From: Bog-473 sp963824195
GTDB lineage: Bacteria > Actinomycetota > Acidimicrobiia > Acidimicrobiales > RAAP-2
Assembly (NCBI GenBank): GCA_963824195.1
Contig: CAWGOJ010000012.1
Span: forward strand, 55,683 to 119,682
DNA length: 64,000 bases
Reading direction: 5' to 3'
Both the position numbers and the translations under genes were made by a program. Below, in pieces: positions 24,836-33,545 of the stretch. A model generated the notes under the pieces. The model was given only the letters and a program-made list of their open reading frames with translations, did not search any database and was not told the DNA's origin. Position 1 is the stretch's first letter; every line of letters begins with the position of its first letter.

Positions 24836-26759
24836 CTACCCAGGCACCGCGTCGTCGCCATCCTCCCGGCTTCCCCCGATCTCCGCGAGAAGCGCCGGCT
24901 CGCGTGCAAACCGAATCTGATCGAGGAAGGACCGCAGCGCAGCGACCTCATCGACCGTCATTCGTGATCCCTCCAGCGCCAGGACCCGTCCCCTCGCGAT
25001 CTCGACGCTGAACTGTGCGGACTCGGGAGTCACGACCGTGGTCTCCCCGTGGGCGACCTCGACACTCCACGAATCGACGTTCCAGCGCAGGACGCACGCA
25101 CCGTCGAGACCAAAGGTCCGCCGGACGGAGGCAATCGCCGCGTCGACGTGCTCCGAATGGACCAGGCTGTCCGCGGCCAAACGGAGGAGGTTCTGTGAGG
25201 TGGCGCTCATATGGGCTGTGCGAAGACCTTGGCGGCCCAGTACATCCACGAGGTAACCGACGGCTCCCGCAACGACGACAAACGTGATCAACGTGATCAG
25301 ATCGACCACACGTCCTACGCGCAGACTGTAGAACGGTGGCGCAAAGAAGAAGTCCGACATGACGAACGCCACTCCCGTCGCCAGCATGGCTGGTGGGCTC
25401 CCGCCCAGCAGCGCGACACCCACCACGGCCAAGAGATTGCACAACAACATTCCCGCGAGCTGCAACGACGACCGTACCGGGAGCAGTGCTGTCGTCAGGA
25501 TCACCGGCAGAAGCACAGCAGCCGCCCATGCTGCCGCACGACGCTGGGCAGGGAAGACGACGTGTTGGGGACCTGACCTGCCGGTGGGCTTGGTTCGTTT
25601 GGCTGATTGGGCGGGGTTCCGGGCCGGGACGACATGCACCTCAATCGGACCAGCTGAATTAATGGCCTTGTGAATGACCGACCCGTGCAAGAGCTCGTCC
25701 CTCCGGGAGCGACGCGTCGCGCCCAACACCAGCTGACCGGCCCCTTCGGACCGCGCGAACTCCAAGACCGTCATGGCGACATCGACGCCTGCCAGCTCGG
25801 TGTAATGCCCTCCGAGCTCCGTGAGAAGCCGGCGCTGACCCGCCAACCAGGATGGCTCGGTGTCGACCTTGTCGGTGGGCACGCGTACGTACACACCGAC
25901 GAGTTCTGCATGGATCGGTAGAGGCGATGTGTGACGCTCGCCGAAGTACATGTTCTGCCTCCGGGTCACCGGTGAGGGCAACCAGCACCCGTGCGGGTGT
26001 TCCGCTCGATCCTCCGAGGTCCGCTACAGCGTGCTTCAAGGCCAGGTTTCGAGAAGATTGTGCTCGTCCAGCCACCTCAAGCCCAGGCGACGGAGCGCGG
26101 CAAGACGGTCGGCGCTGAAGAACCCTGACAAGGCCGATTCGGCTAGCATCGGATCCGACGACCTCAGCGTGGGCCACGCGACGCTCGGAGTTGTTCTGGT
26201 GAGATGTCGATGAAGTGAACGCTGCTCGGAGGTTGCGACCACGGCGTCGGGCACCGTTTCGTCGCTGCGGAACGCCTGTGATCGCTTCGACTGCGTCGTT
26301 CAGACTCTCGAGATGCTGAACGTTGAGCGAGGTCACCACATCGATTCCCGCTTCGAGCAACTCCTCGACGTCTTCCCATCGCTTCTCGTGGCGGCCGCCG
26401 GGTACACACCGATGAGCCAATTCATCCACCAACACCACGCTCGGGCGCCGGGCCAGGATCGCATCGACGTCAAGCTCCTCAAAGGTCGTCCCCCGATAAT
26501 TGACCCGACGAGTTGCGACGCGTTCTAACGAATCCACCATGGCTTCGGTGGCGACTCGTCCATGGGTCTCTGCGAGTCCGACAGCAACGTCGCGCCCACT
26601 TTCGGCGAGGCGTTGTCCCTCTGCGAGCATAGAAAAGGTCTTGCCCGCCCCCGGAGCGATGCCAAGGAAGACAAGCAGACGTCCTGTTGAGCCTCGAGGG
26701 GATACCGATTCGGTTGGCGATTCGCGTTCCGGCTCCCGGGCCCCGGCCCCGGGCGTCAC
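24836..26759 (-). pseudogene. kdpD: kdpD remnant: N-terminal sensor half, multiply frameshifted, no kinase domain
   Basis: From GTG 26759 the protein shows the KdpD Walker A (LGIAPGAGKTFSMLAEGQRL) and VTSLNVQHLESLNDAVEAIT. Between about 26263 and 25925 the homologous frame changes about six times: fragments ETVPDAVVATSEQ, VHFIDISPEQLR, RVAHAEVVGS, MLAESALSGFFSADRLAALR and ARVLVALTGDPEAEHVLRRA lie in different frames. It then reads on intact through a USP-like segment, four membrane helices (DUF4118) and a GAF region, and stops at 24836 before any HisKA or ATPase domain. Its role would have been K+ and osmotic sensing; the locus looks dead. Confidence 0.8.
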
Positions 26760-27063
26760 CGAACCTTCACCCCAGGATCACGCCTCACCCTGAGAAACGA
26801 TGAGATCTGTTCGCGGATCTCTTATTGCTTATGAGGCGCGACACGGCATCGCCCCCTTTCAAAGCCCATTATGTGGTCACGACGCTCAAACAACCTGTGA
26901 ATATCCTCCCCCTAGCCGTCAATAAGTTGTCAATGACCTGGTGCTCGGGCACCGGCTTGTATTCAATGGGCTGTATGGCGACTTCGGGTGACATGATCTC
27001 GAGAGTGAGATCTCGAGCGGTGCGCCCCGCCGTGCTGGGTCACACCGAAATGCGTGATTCGCA
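26760..27063 (+). promoter_or_regulatory. Divergent kdp control region with direct repeat
   Basis: This 304 bp gap separates the kdpD remnant from the kdp operon. It is more AT-rich than the rest of the window. It holds two copies of GATCTCGAG at 26995-27003 and 27009-27017, 14 bp apart, the second within the palindrome GAGATCTC. The repeat ends 46 bp before the first small gene and is a candidate operator; I cannot tie it to KdpE or to a c-di-AMP riboswitch. Confidence 0.4.
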
Positions 27064-27213
27064 GTGACCGACTTCCTTCTCGTCGCGGTCATCGTGGCCT
27101 TCTTTCTGCTGGCTGGGCTACTGGTCCGGGCGTGTGCCACCGTCACCGAGCAGTCCACCGACTTCGAGTTGGACGCAGAAGACGATGAGCCTGAGTCGGA
27201 GACGGTGAGGTGA
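27064..27213 (+). CDS. Small membrane protein of the kdp operon (KdpF-like position)
   Basis: A 49-residue protein with one hydrophobic helix (FLLVAVIVAFFLLAGLLVRA) and an acidic tail (DFELDAEDDEPESETVR). Its GTG start follows shortly after the repeat region. Its stop overlaps the kdpB start (GTGA), so the two are translationally coupled. Similar one-helix proteins precede kdp genes in actinobacteria; it could act like KdpF, stabilising the pump. Confidence 0.65.
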   Translation: MTDFLLVAVIVAFFLLAGLLVRACATVTEQSTDFELDAEDDEPESETVR

Positions 27214-29303
27214 GCGAAGGGGGAGATAGACCCGGCGGCGCATCGCTTGTGGCGCCGCCTCCCGAGACCCGACCGCCAAAGGTCCGGAACCGTCCCGGCA
27301 TCTCCATGCTGGATTCGACCATCCTGCGCCGTGCCGTCGGCCAGGCGTTCGTCAAGCTGAATCCCCGGCACATGATGGGCAATCCGGTGATGTTCGTGGT
27401 GGAGATCGGAAGTCTCATCACGACCGTCGAATTCGTCGCTCAACCGAGCGCCTTCGTCGGCTCCATCACGTTCTGGCTGTGGGCCACGGTCCTCTTCGCC
27501 AATTTCGCCGAGGCTGTCGCAGAAGGAAGGGGCAAGGCTCAAGCTGACACGCTGCGCCGCACCCGTCAGGACACCGTTGCCTGCGTCCGGCAACCGGACG
27601 GCACCATCCGGGAGGTCGCTCCGTCGCTCTTGCAGATCGGTGACCACTGCGTAGTGGAAGCCGGGCAGATCATCCCCGGTGACGGTGACGTAATTGAGGG
27701 GATCGCCACCGTCGATGAATCGGCGATCACCGGAGAGTCGGCCCCCGTGATCCGTGAGTCCGGGGGCGACCGGTGTGCGGTCACCGGCGGCACCATCGTC
27801 CTCTCCGATCGAATTGTCCTTCGCATCACGTCCAAGCCCGGGGACACGTTCATCGACCGCATGATCGCCCTCGTCGAGGGAGCGCGCCGGCAGAAGACGC
27901 CGAACGAGATCGCCCTCGACATCTTGATCTCGGGGCTCACGCTGATCCTTCTCGTCGCAGTGGTGACGCTGCAACCGATGGCCATCTACTCCAAGGCGAT
28001 CCAGTCGACGGCGGTGCTGGTGGCGCTGTTCGTCTGCCTCGCGCCAACGACGATCGGCGGCCTGTTGTCTGCGATCGGCATCGCCGGAATGGATCGCCTG
28101 GTGCAGCGGAACGTCCTGGCGATGTCGGGACGTGCTGTCGAGGCGGCCGGAGACTGCTCGACGCTGCTCCTCGACAAGACCGGGACGATCACCTACGGCA
28201 ACCGGATGGCGGACGAGATAGTGCCGGTCGGTGGCGTTGGGGAATCCGCCCTGGCCGAAGCGGTGCTCCTCGCCAGCCTGGCCGACGAGACCCCGGAGGG
28301 CCGCTCGGTCGTCGAGTTCGTCGGTGCCCGGTACGGGCTGCACCAGGATCGTGCCGAGCTGCTCGATGCCGAGCTCATCGAGTTTTCCGCCCAGACCCGC
28401 ATGAGCGGCATCGACATCGGAGGGCGTCACATTCGCAAGGGCGCCGCGGACTCGGTACGTCGCTGGGTGGAGGATCTCGGCGGCGTCGTGCCGGAGGACC
28501 TCTCAGCCCTGGTGGAGCGCATCGCCACCCACGGTGGGACGCCCTTGGTCGTGGCCGACGGCCCCCGGATCCTGGGTGTCATTCACCTCAAGGACACGGT
28601 CAAGCAGGGAATGGTGGAGCGGTTCGAGCAGCTGCGCGACATGGGTATCCGGACCATCATGATCACCGGGGACAATCCTTTGACGGCGGCGGCCATCGCC
28701 CAGGAGGCAGGAGTGGACGACTTCCTCGCCGAGGCCACGCCCGAGGAGAAGATGGCGCTGATCCGGCGCGAGCAGCGCGGTGGCCACATGGTGGCGATGA
28801 CCGGTGATGGGACCAATGACGCGCCGGCGTTGGCGCAGGCCGATGTCGGACTGGCCATGAACACCGGCACGCAGGCCGCCAAGGAGGCCGGCAACATGGT
28901 CGACCTCGATTCCAACCCGACGAAGCTCATTGAGGTGGTCGAGGTCGCCAAGCAGCTCCTCATCACCCGGGGGTCCCTCACCACTTTTTCCATCGCCAAC
29001 GACGTCGCCAAGTACTTCGCCATCATTCCGGCGATGTTCCTCATCGTCTACCCGAAGTTGGAGGTGCTCAACGTCATGCACCTCGACAACCCGCACACGG
29101 CGATCCTCTCCGCTGTCATCTACAACGCCCTCATCATCCCGCTGCTGATCCCTCTCGCCCTGCGAGGGGTGAAGTTCCGGCCGCTCGATGGAGCCGCCAT
29201 CCTCCGGCACAACGGTCTCATCTACGGAATCGGCGGGCTCCTCGCCCCCTTCATCTTCATCAAGGTCATCGACATCGTCATCAGCACGATCGGGCTGCAC
29301 TAA
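27210..29303 (+). CDS. kdpB: Potassium-transporting P-type ATPase subunit B
   Basis: The 697-residue catalytic subunit is full length. It carries KLNPRHMMGNPVMFVVEIG, the actuator TGES loop (ESAITGESAPVIRE), the phosphorylation motif LLDKTGTITYGNR, the nucleotide domain, and the hinge MTGDGTNDAPALAQADVG, with seven expected helices. It would drive high-affinity K+ uptake in a KdpFABC complex. Unusually, it comes directly after the small one-helix gene, before kdpA, while kdpC is missing. Its TAA stop lies at the junction with a 5'-truncated kdpA. Without KdpA and KdpC the pump cannot work as known. Confidence 0.95.
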   Translation: MSEGGDRPGGASLVAPPPETRPPKVRNRPGISMLDSTILRRAVGQAFVKLNPRHMMGNPVMFVVEIGSLITTVEFVAQPSAFVGSITFWLWATVLFANFAEAVAEGRGKAQADTLRRTRQDTVACVRQPDGTIREVAPSLLQIGDHCVVEAGQIIPGDGDVIEGIATVDESAITGESAPVIRESGGDRCAVTGGTIVLSDRIVLRITSKPGDTFIDRMIALVEGARRQKTPNEIALDILISGLTLILLVAVVTLQPMAIYSKAIQSTAVLVALFVCLAPTTIGGLLSAIGIAGMDRLVQRNVLAMSGRAVEAAGDCSTLLLDKTGTITYGNRMADEIVPVGGVGESALAEAVLLASLADETPEGRSVVEFVGARYGLHQDRAELLDAELIEFSAQTRMSGIDIGGRHIRKGAADSVRRWVEDLGGVVPEDLSALVERIATHGGTPLVVADGPRILGVIHLKDTVKQGMVERFEQLRDMGIRTIMITGDNPLTAAAIAQEAGVDDFLAEATPEEKMALIRREQRGGHMVAMTGDGTNDAPALAQADVGLAMNTGTQAAKEAGNMVDLDSNPTKLIEVVEVAKQLLITRGSLTTFSIANDVAKYFAIIPAMFLIVYPKLEVLNVMHLDNPHTAILSAVIYNALIIPLLIPLALRGVKFRPLDGAAILRHNGLIYGIGGLLAPFIFIKVIDIVISTIGLH

Positions 29304-30726
29304 CTGGCAGGCCTACTCCGGGGAGACCCAGGCGAGCTACCTCGCACAGATGGCCGGGCTGGTGGTTGCCCAGTTCACGGCGGCCGCAATCGGGCTGTCG
29401 GTTGCCCTGGCGGTCATCCGCGGTATCGCAGGTAATCGTCGAACCGTCGGCAACTTCTGGTCCGATCTCACCAGCGGCCTCGTACGGGTCTTCATACCGC
29501 TTTCGATCGTCGGTGCGCTTGTCATGGTCAGCCAGGGCGCGGTGCAGAACTTCCATGGGTTTCGCACCGCAGCCACACTGGCCGGCGGAACCCAGACCAT
29601 TCCGGGCGGCCCAGTCGCCTCCATGGAGGCCATCAAGCTGCTCGGCACGAACGGTGGAAGTTTCTACGGAGTTGGCGGGGCCCATCCCTTCGAGAACCCG
29701 ACCGGGTTCACCAACATGTTCGACCTGCTGTTCGTCATCGTGTTGCCCTTCGCCATCGCGTTCATGTTTGGTCGCCTCATCGGCAAGCGCCGGCAGGGCT
29801 ATGCGCTCGTGGCGGTCATGGCGCTCCTGTTCCTGGGCCACACCGTCATCTCCATGCAAGCCGAGGTTCACGGCAATCACCTTCTGCCGGCGAGCGTCTC
29901 GCAAAGCGTGAGCCGGAACAACCCTGGGGGCAACATGGAGGGCAAGGAGGTCCGCTTCGGGCCCGAGGGCTCCGCGCTCATGACGGTGGGCACCATGGGA
30001 ACCACGGCCGGCGCCACGGACTCGGCGCTTGACAGCTACACGCCGGTGGGTGGCGCGGGAGCGTTTGTGGGGATCCTCCTCGGCGAGGTCTCTCCCGGCG
30101 GCGACGGTGGGGGTCTCTACAGCATCCTCGTGTTCTCTCTGCTGGCGGTGTTCGTCGCCGGACTGATGGTGGGGCGAACACCGGAGTTCCTCGGCAAGAA
30201 GATACGCGGGCCGCAGATGATGCTCATCGTTGCCTACGTGCTCACCATTCCGATCGTTACGCTCGTGTTCGGGAGCATCTCGCTCGTGATCACTCCCGGC
30301 ACCAGCTCCATCCTCAACCCGGGGTTTCATGGTCTTTCTGAGGTCACCTACGCCTTCGCCTCGGCCGCCAACAACAACGGCTCTGCCTTCGCCGGGTTGG
30401 CTGCCAACACCACCTGGTACAACACGACGCTCGGACTCGCGATGCTGATCGGACGCTTCGTGCCGATCATCCTGGCCCTCGCCATTGCCGGGTCGCTTGC
30501 TGGCATTCGCGTCCATGTGCGGACGAGGGCAACGCTCGACACCACCGGTCCGACCTTCGTCGTGTTCTTGCTCGGGGTGATCGTGATCGTCGGCGGGCTC
30601 ATCTACCTGCCGATGCTCATTCTGGGCCCGATCGGTGAGCGCATCGATCGGCTGACCCCATGCGACGGGCAGGGGCTCAACGACGACGACCAGGCCCTGG
30701 TAGCGGGCCAATTTACGTTCTCTTAA
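29299..30726 (+). pseudogene. kdpA: kdpA lacking its N-terminal part
   Basis: Homology to KdpA starts abruptly at TNWQAYSGETQASYLAQMAG, the first pore-loop region, in a frame that overlaps the last codons of kdpB. About 125 N-terminal residues, including the first helices and part of the first filter, are missing and no start codon with a ribosome site exists. The rest is intact: the second filter LGTNGGSFYGVGGAHPFENP and AFASAANNNGSAFAGL are present, and the end is near the normal C-terminus. It follows kdpB instead of preceding it, and kdpC is absent downstream. A deletion, a rearranged duplicate or a misassembly could explain this. Confidence 0.85.
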
Positions 30727-30801
30727 TTCCAAACCGGAGATTGTTCACATTCTGTTTTCACCTTCGGTGTACAGAATTGAAACGGCACTGGAGGTGCGCC
30801 G

Positions 30802-31289
30802 GTGTGGGACCGACTGCTCTTTGCGATTGATCAATTCGAGTCTGGCCAGACGGCCTTGGAGTTCGCGGCAGGCGTGCCTCGGCGAACGATGCCAGCGTCA
30901 GGGTGCTGCACGTTCGCGAGCTGCCCAGAATGGCGCGCGCGCTCCCGCTCGAATCTCCGGCCGAGGCAGAAGACCTGGTGCGCGAAGCCGTGCGCTCACT
31001 GCAATTGCTCGGCGTCCCGGCGGAAGGGCGGTCGTGTTCTTTGCTCCAAGGACACGTCGCGCGCCGGATCGTGAAGGAAGCGTTGCAGTGGGATTGTCAG
31101 AGGATCGTGCTTGGATCCCGACGACTTCACGGGATCGCCAGGCTTTCCGGTCGGGGGGTGAGGGAGCGCATCCTCAGATTGTCGTCGTTGCCCGTGCTCG
31201 TGGCGCCAGCTGCGGAGACCAACGGGATTTTCTGGCCCTCCAGGTTCAGGTCCAACCGGGAGCATCCCGAAGTCGCCTACGGCGCGTAG
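30802..31289 (+). pseudogene. Universal stress protein gene with one frameshift
   Basis: The GTG at 30802, after GGAGGTG, opens MWDRLLFAIDQFESGQTALE plus FAAG. The same protein continues in another frame from about 30876: ASANDASVRVLHVRELPRMA, then a USP domain ending RERILRLSSLPVLVAPA. Adding one G at about 30876 would give an intact ~162-residue USP. It stands where kdpC or kdpE might be expected. The indel may be real or an error. Confidence 0.65.
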
Positions 31290-31338
31290 GGTGCGCATGG
31301 TCGGAGACGGTGGTCCGCTCCCTGGAGCCGTATAGGCG

Positions 31339-31584
31339 ATGAACGGGGCAACGATTGGGGCTAATCTGCCGACGCTCCTGATCTACGGCGGATCACTGAT
31401 TCTCGTTATATGGTGTGTCGTCGACGCGATGAGAAGACCTCCTTCCGAGCTGGCACCCGGGAAGAAGGCGGCGTGGGTGATTGCAGCACTGATCGGCTGG
31501 TTGCTCTTTGGGATCATCGGCGCTGCGATTGCCGTGTTCTACCTCGTCGGTCCCCGCAAGAAGATGAATGCTGAACGGTGGTAG
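31339..31584 (+). CDS. Small PLDc_N-like membrane protein
   Basis: This 81-residue protein has two membrane helices (LLIYGGSLILVIWCVVDAM and AAWVIAALIGWLLFGIIGAA) separated by a short loop, ending with a basic tail (VGPRKKMNAERW). This is the PLDc_N (phospholipase D-nuclease N-terminal) type, common as a stand-alone protein of unknown role in Actinobacteria. It follows the broken USP gene by 49 bp. A GC-rich hairpin is found shortly after its stop. Confidence 0.72.
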   Translation: MNGATIGANLPTLLIYGGSLILVIWCVVDAMRRPPSELAPGKKAAWVIAALIGWLLFGIIGAAIAVFYLVGPRKKMNAERW

Positions 31585-31604
31585 TGAGGGGCAAGAGGTA
31601 AGAG

Positions 31605-31619
31605 GCCCGGTGTCCGGGC
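31605..31619 (+). terminator. Weak hairpin after the PLDc_N-like gene
   Basis: GCCCGG-TGT-CCGGGC forms a six-pair stem with a three-base loop 20 bp after the stop codon. There is no T-tract, as is usual in high-GC Actinobacteria, so terminator function is uncertain. Confidence 0.3.
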
Positions 31620-31752
31620 ATGGTCGGTGCTTCGCCCGGATGAACACTCGCCAACCCGTACTTCCCGAGCCGTGAATGTCGAGCTGCGGTCCCCGCCCCC
31701 GCCGTCATCTGACGAAGGGCGGTTCCGAGCCAACCTCCCAGGCGAGGTCGTC

Positions 31753-32751
31753 TTACCCGTCGGCAGTCTGAACGGCGATCGCGTCGGTGACCTCGTTCAG
31801 TAAGGGACGGCCGTCGAGATAACGATGCAGGTTCTCCTTGAAGAGCTCGGCTTGCCTACGCAGCCGACCGACACCACCGGCAGCGTTGTGCGGAGTGACG
31901 CGGATGGACGGATGCGACCAGAACGGGTGATCAATCGGAAGCGGTTCAGTCCGGAACACATCCAGAACGGCGGCCGAAAGATGTCCTGAATCCAGGCTCT
32001 CGATGAGAGCGTCGTCATCGAGCAGGGTCCCGCGAGCCACATTGACGAGGATGCCGCCGGGTTTCATCCGGCTGAGGAACTCGGCGTCCACGAGGTTCTC
32101 CGTTTCAGTTGTGGCCGGCGCGGCCAGGACTACCACGTCTGCGAGCCCGACCACTTGCTCAAGCTGATCAGGGGTGACCGTCCGCTCGGTCGGATCAGTC
32201 GGCGACGGGTGCCGTCGGCACCCGATCACCCGTGCACCGAAGACTCGCGCTCTGTGAGCGACCTCGGTCCCGATCCCTCCCAGCCCGACAATGAGCCAGG
32301 TGGAGCCCGAGACCTCGCGCCAGTCGTGGATCTGCCAGCGGCGCCCCAATGCCTGGTCGCGCCACTGCGCTGCGTCTTGGAACTCGTCGAGCACCGAGCG
32401 GATCACGAATTCGGCGATCGGCACGCTATTGACATGGGCATTGGTGACCCGAACCCCATTGGCCACGAGTGCCCCGAATACCGGATCCTCGTAGCCGGCG
32501 CCCGGAGACTGGAACCAGCCGAGCCCAACACTCTCGAGCATGAACGAAAAGAACGGCACGAGCGGGGCCCCTTCTCGGAACAGATCCGACGTCCCCCAGG
32601 CGATGTCCGGGTGTGCATCCTCCCGAGTGATCGACGCGCCGTGCGGGTCGCAAAGAGTCCCGTCCTCACTCATCAGGAGCCAGTCGACCCCCGTTCGAGT
32701 AAGTAGTGCACCGAAGGACTGGAATGCCACTGCAGTGAGCAGGACCTGCAC
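31753..32751 (-). CDS. D-2-hydroxyacid dehydrogenase, NAD-dependent
   Basis: The 332-residue enzyme has the Rossmann motif GLGGIGTEVAHRARVFGA, the catalytic Arg in VNVARGTLLDDDAL, the Glu in DVFRTEPLP and the His in TPHNAAGG. It belongs to the phosphoglycerate dehydrogenase/hydroxypyruvate reductase superfamily; the exact substrate cannot be assigned. The start at 32751 gives the normal length. It is separated from the next gene on the other strand by ~400 bp (32752-33148), in which I see no gene. Confidence 0.9.
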   Translation of the reverse strand: MQVLLTAVAFQSFGALLTRTGVDWLLMSEDGTLCDPHGASITREDAHPDIAWGTSDLFREGAPLVPFFSFMLESVGLGWFQSPGAGYEDPVFGALVANGVRVTNAHVNSVPIAEFVIRSVLDEFQDAAQWRDQALGRRWQIHDWREVSGSTWLIVGLGGIGTEVAHRARVFGARVIGCRRHPSPTDPTERTVTPDQLEQVVGLADVVVLAAPATTETENLVDAEFLSRMKPGGILVNVARGTLLDDDALIESLDSGHLSAAVLDVFRTEPLPIDHPFWSHPSIRVTPHNAAGGVGRLRRQAELFKENLHRYLDGRPLLNEVTDAIAVQTADG

Positions 32752-33148
32752 CGGCCCAAGTTATCCGCCGACATCCGACTCCGACGGCTGCAGCTCTGAA
32801 CGGGAGTCCTCCTGGCCCAGCAATCGTTGCAGTTTCATTGCAAATAGGAAGTTTTCCCAAAGTCCGACATACGTGCGTTGCCGGCGCTCCGAACCCTGTT
32901 CAGGGAACGGAGAATCCGATGCAGACACCAGGAACGAAATGGCCTGTTCACCGGGACGGGTCGCCCGTCGCGACTCTCCCAATCGGACCGCACACCCCGG
33001 GGAGCCCGCCTGGGTCCTGTCGACCAGCCACGCCCGAAGAGCCGACGAGACCACCTGGTTCGTGTTCGACGAGGGTGGACCGCCACCACGTGGCCGAGTT
33101 CGTCCCAGCGCAGATCCGCACGAAGCGGGCCCGAAGGAGGGATGCACC

Positions 33149-33448
33149 ATGCCAGAGATGAAGCGCCGCGACTTCCTGAAAAGCGGAACGATGGCCGTGG
33201 CCGCGGCTGGGGTCGCGGCGGCGATACCGGTCGTGCCTGCCGTGGTCAACGTGATCGACACTGAGGGACCCGAGGCCGACTCGGCGACCGCCGCAAGCAC
33301 ATCGGAAGTTGCCGTGAACATGGCACAACCGCTCATCGTGCGCGTCAACGATCTCGCATCGGGGTCCATGCAGATGTTCTTCGGAACGCGAGAAGTGGTC
33401 TATTCCGACCCCCAGCTCGCGGCGCGCCTCTTCCGAGCGGCCCAATGA
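33149..33448 (+). CDS. Small Tat-signal protein, 99 aa
   Basis: The protein starts MPEMKRRDFLKSGTMAVAAA, a twin-arginine signal (K5-R6-R7-D8-F9-L10-K11) with a hydrophobic core to about residue 34. The mature part has only ~60 residues and ends REVVYSDPQLAARLFRAAQ. A strong ribosome site (GAAGGAGGG) precedes the ATG by nine bases. It lies 97 bp before a DUF4331 gene that lacks any export signal, so it may be the exported partner or carrier of that protein. No cofactor-binding motif is visible. The 97 bp gap contains a short CA repeat. Confidence 0.78.
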   Translation: MPEMKRRDFLKSGTMAVAAAGVAAAIPVVPAVVNVIDTEGPEADSATAASTSEVAVNMAQPLIVRVNDLASGSMQMFFGTREVVYSDPQLAARLFRAAQ

Positions 33449-33545
33449 GATCTCACACCCGGACGCGGCCCTGAGCGAGACCACACCGACCTGTCCCAGC
33501 ACTCCCAACACACACACACACAAATCCAGAGAACCGAGGTAAGTC

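Noticed and set aside
26919..30732. Long minus-strand frames opposite kdpB and kdpA
   Set aside because: Antisense shadows of well-conserved pump genes.
33508..33523. CA dinucleotide repeat, possible phase-variation tract or CRISPR-like repeat
   Set aside because: Only about seven units, no spacer structure, located in a short leader.
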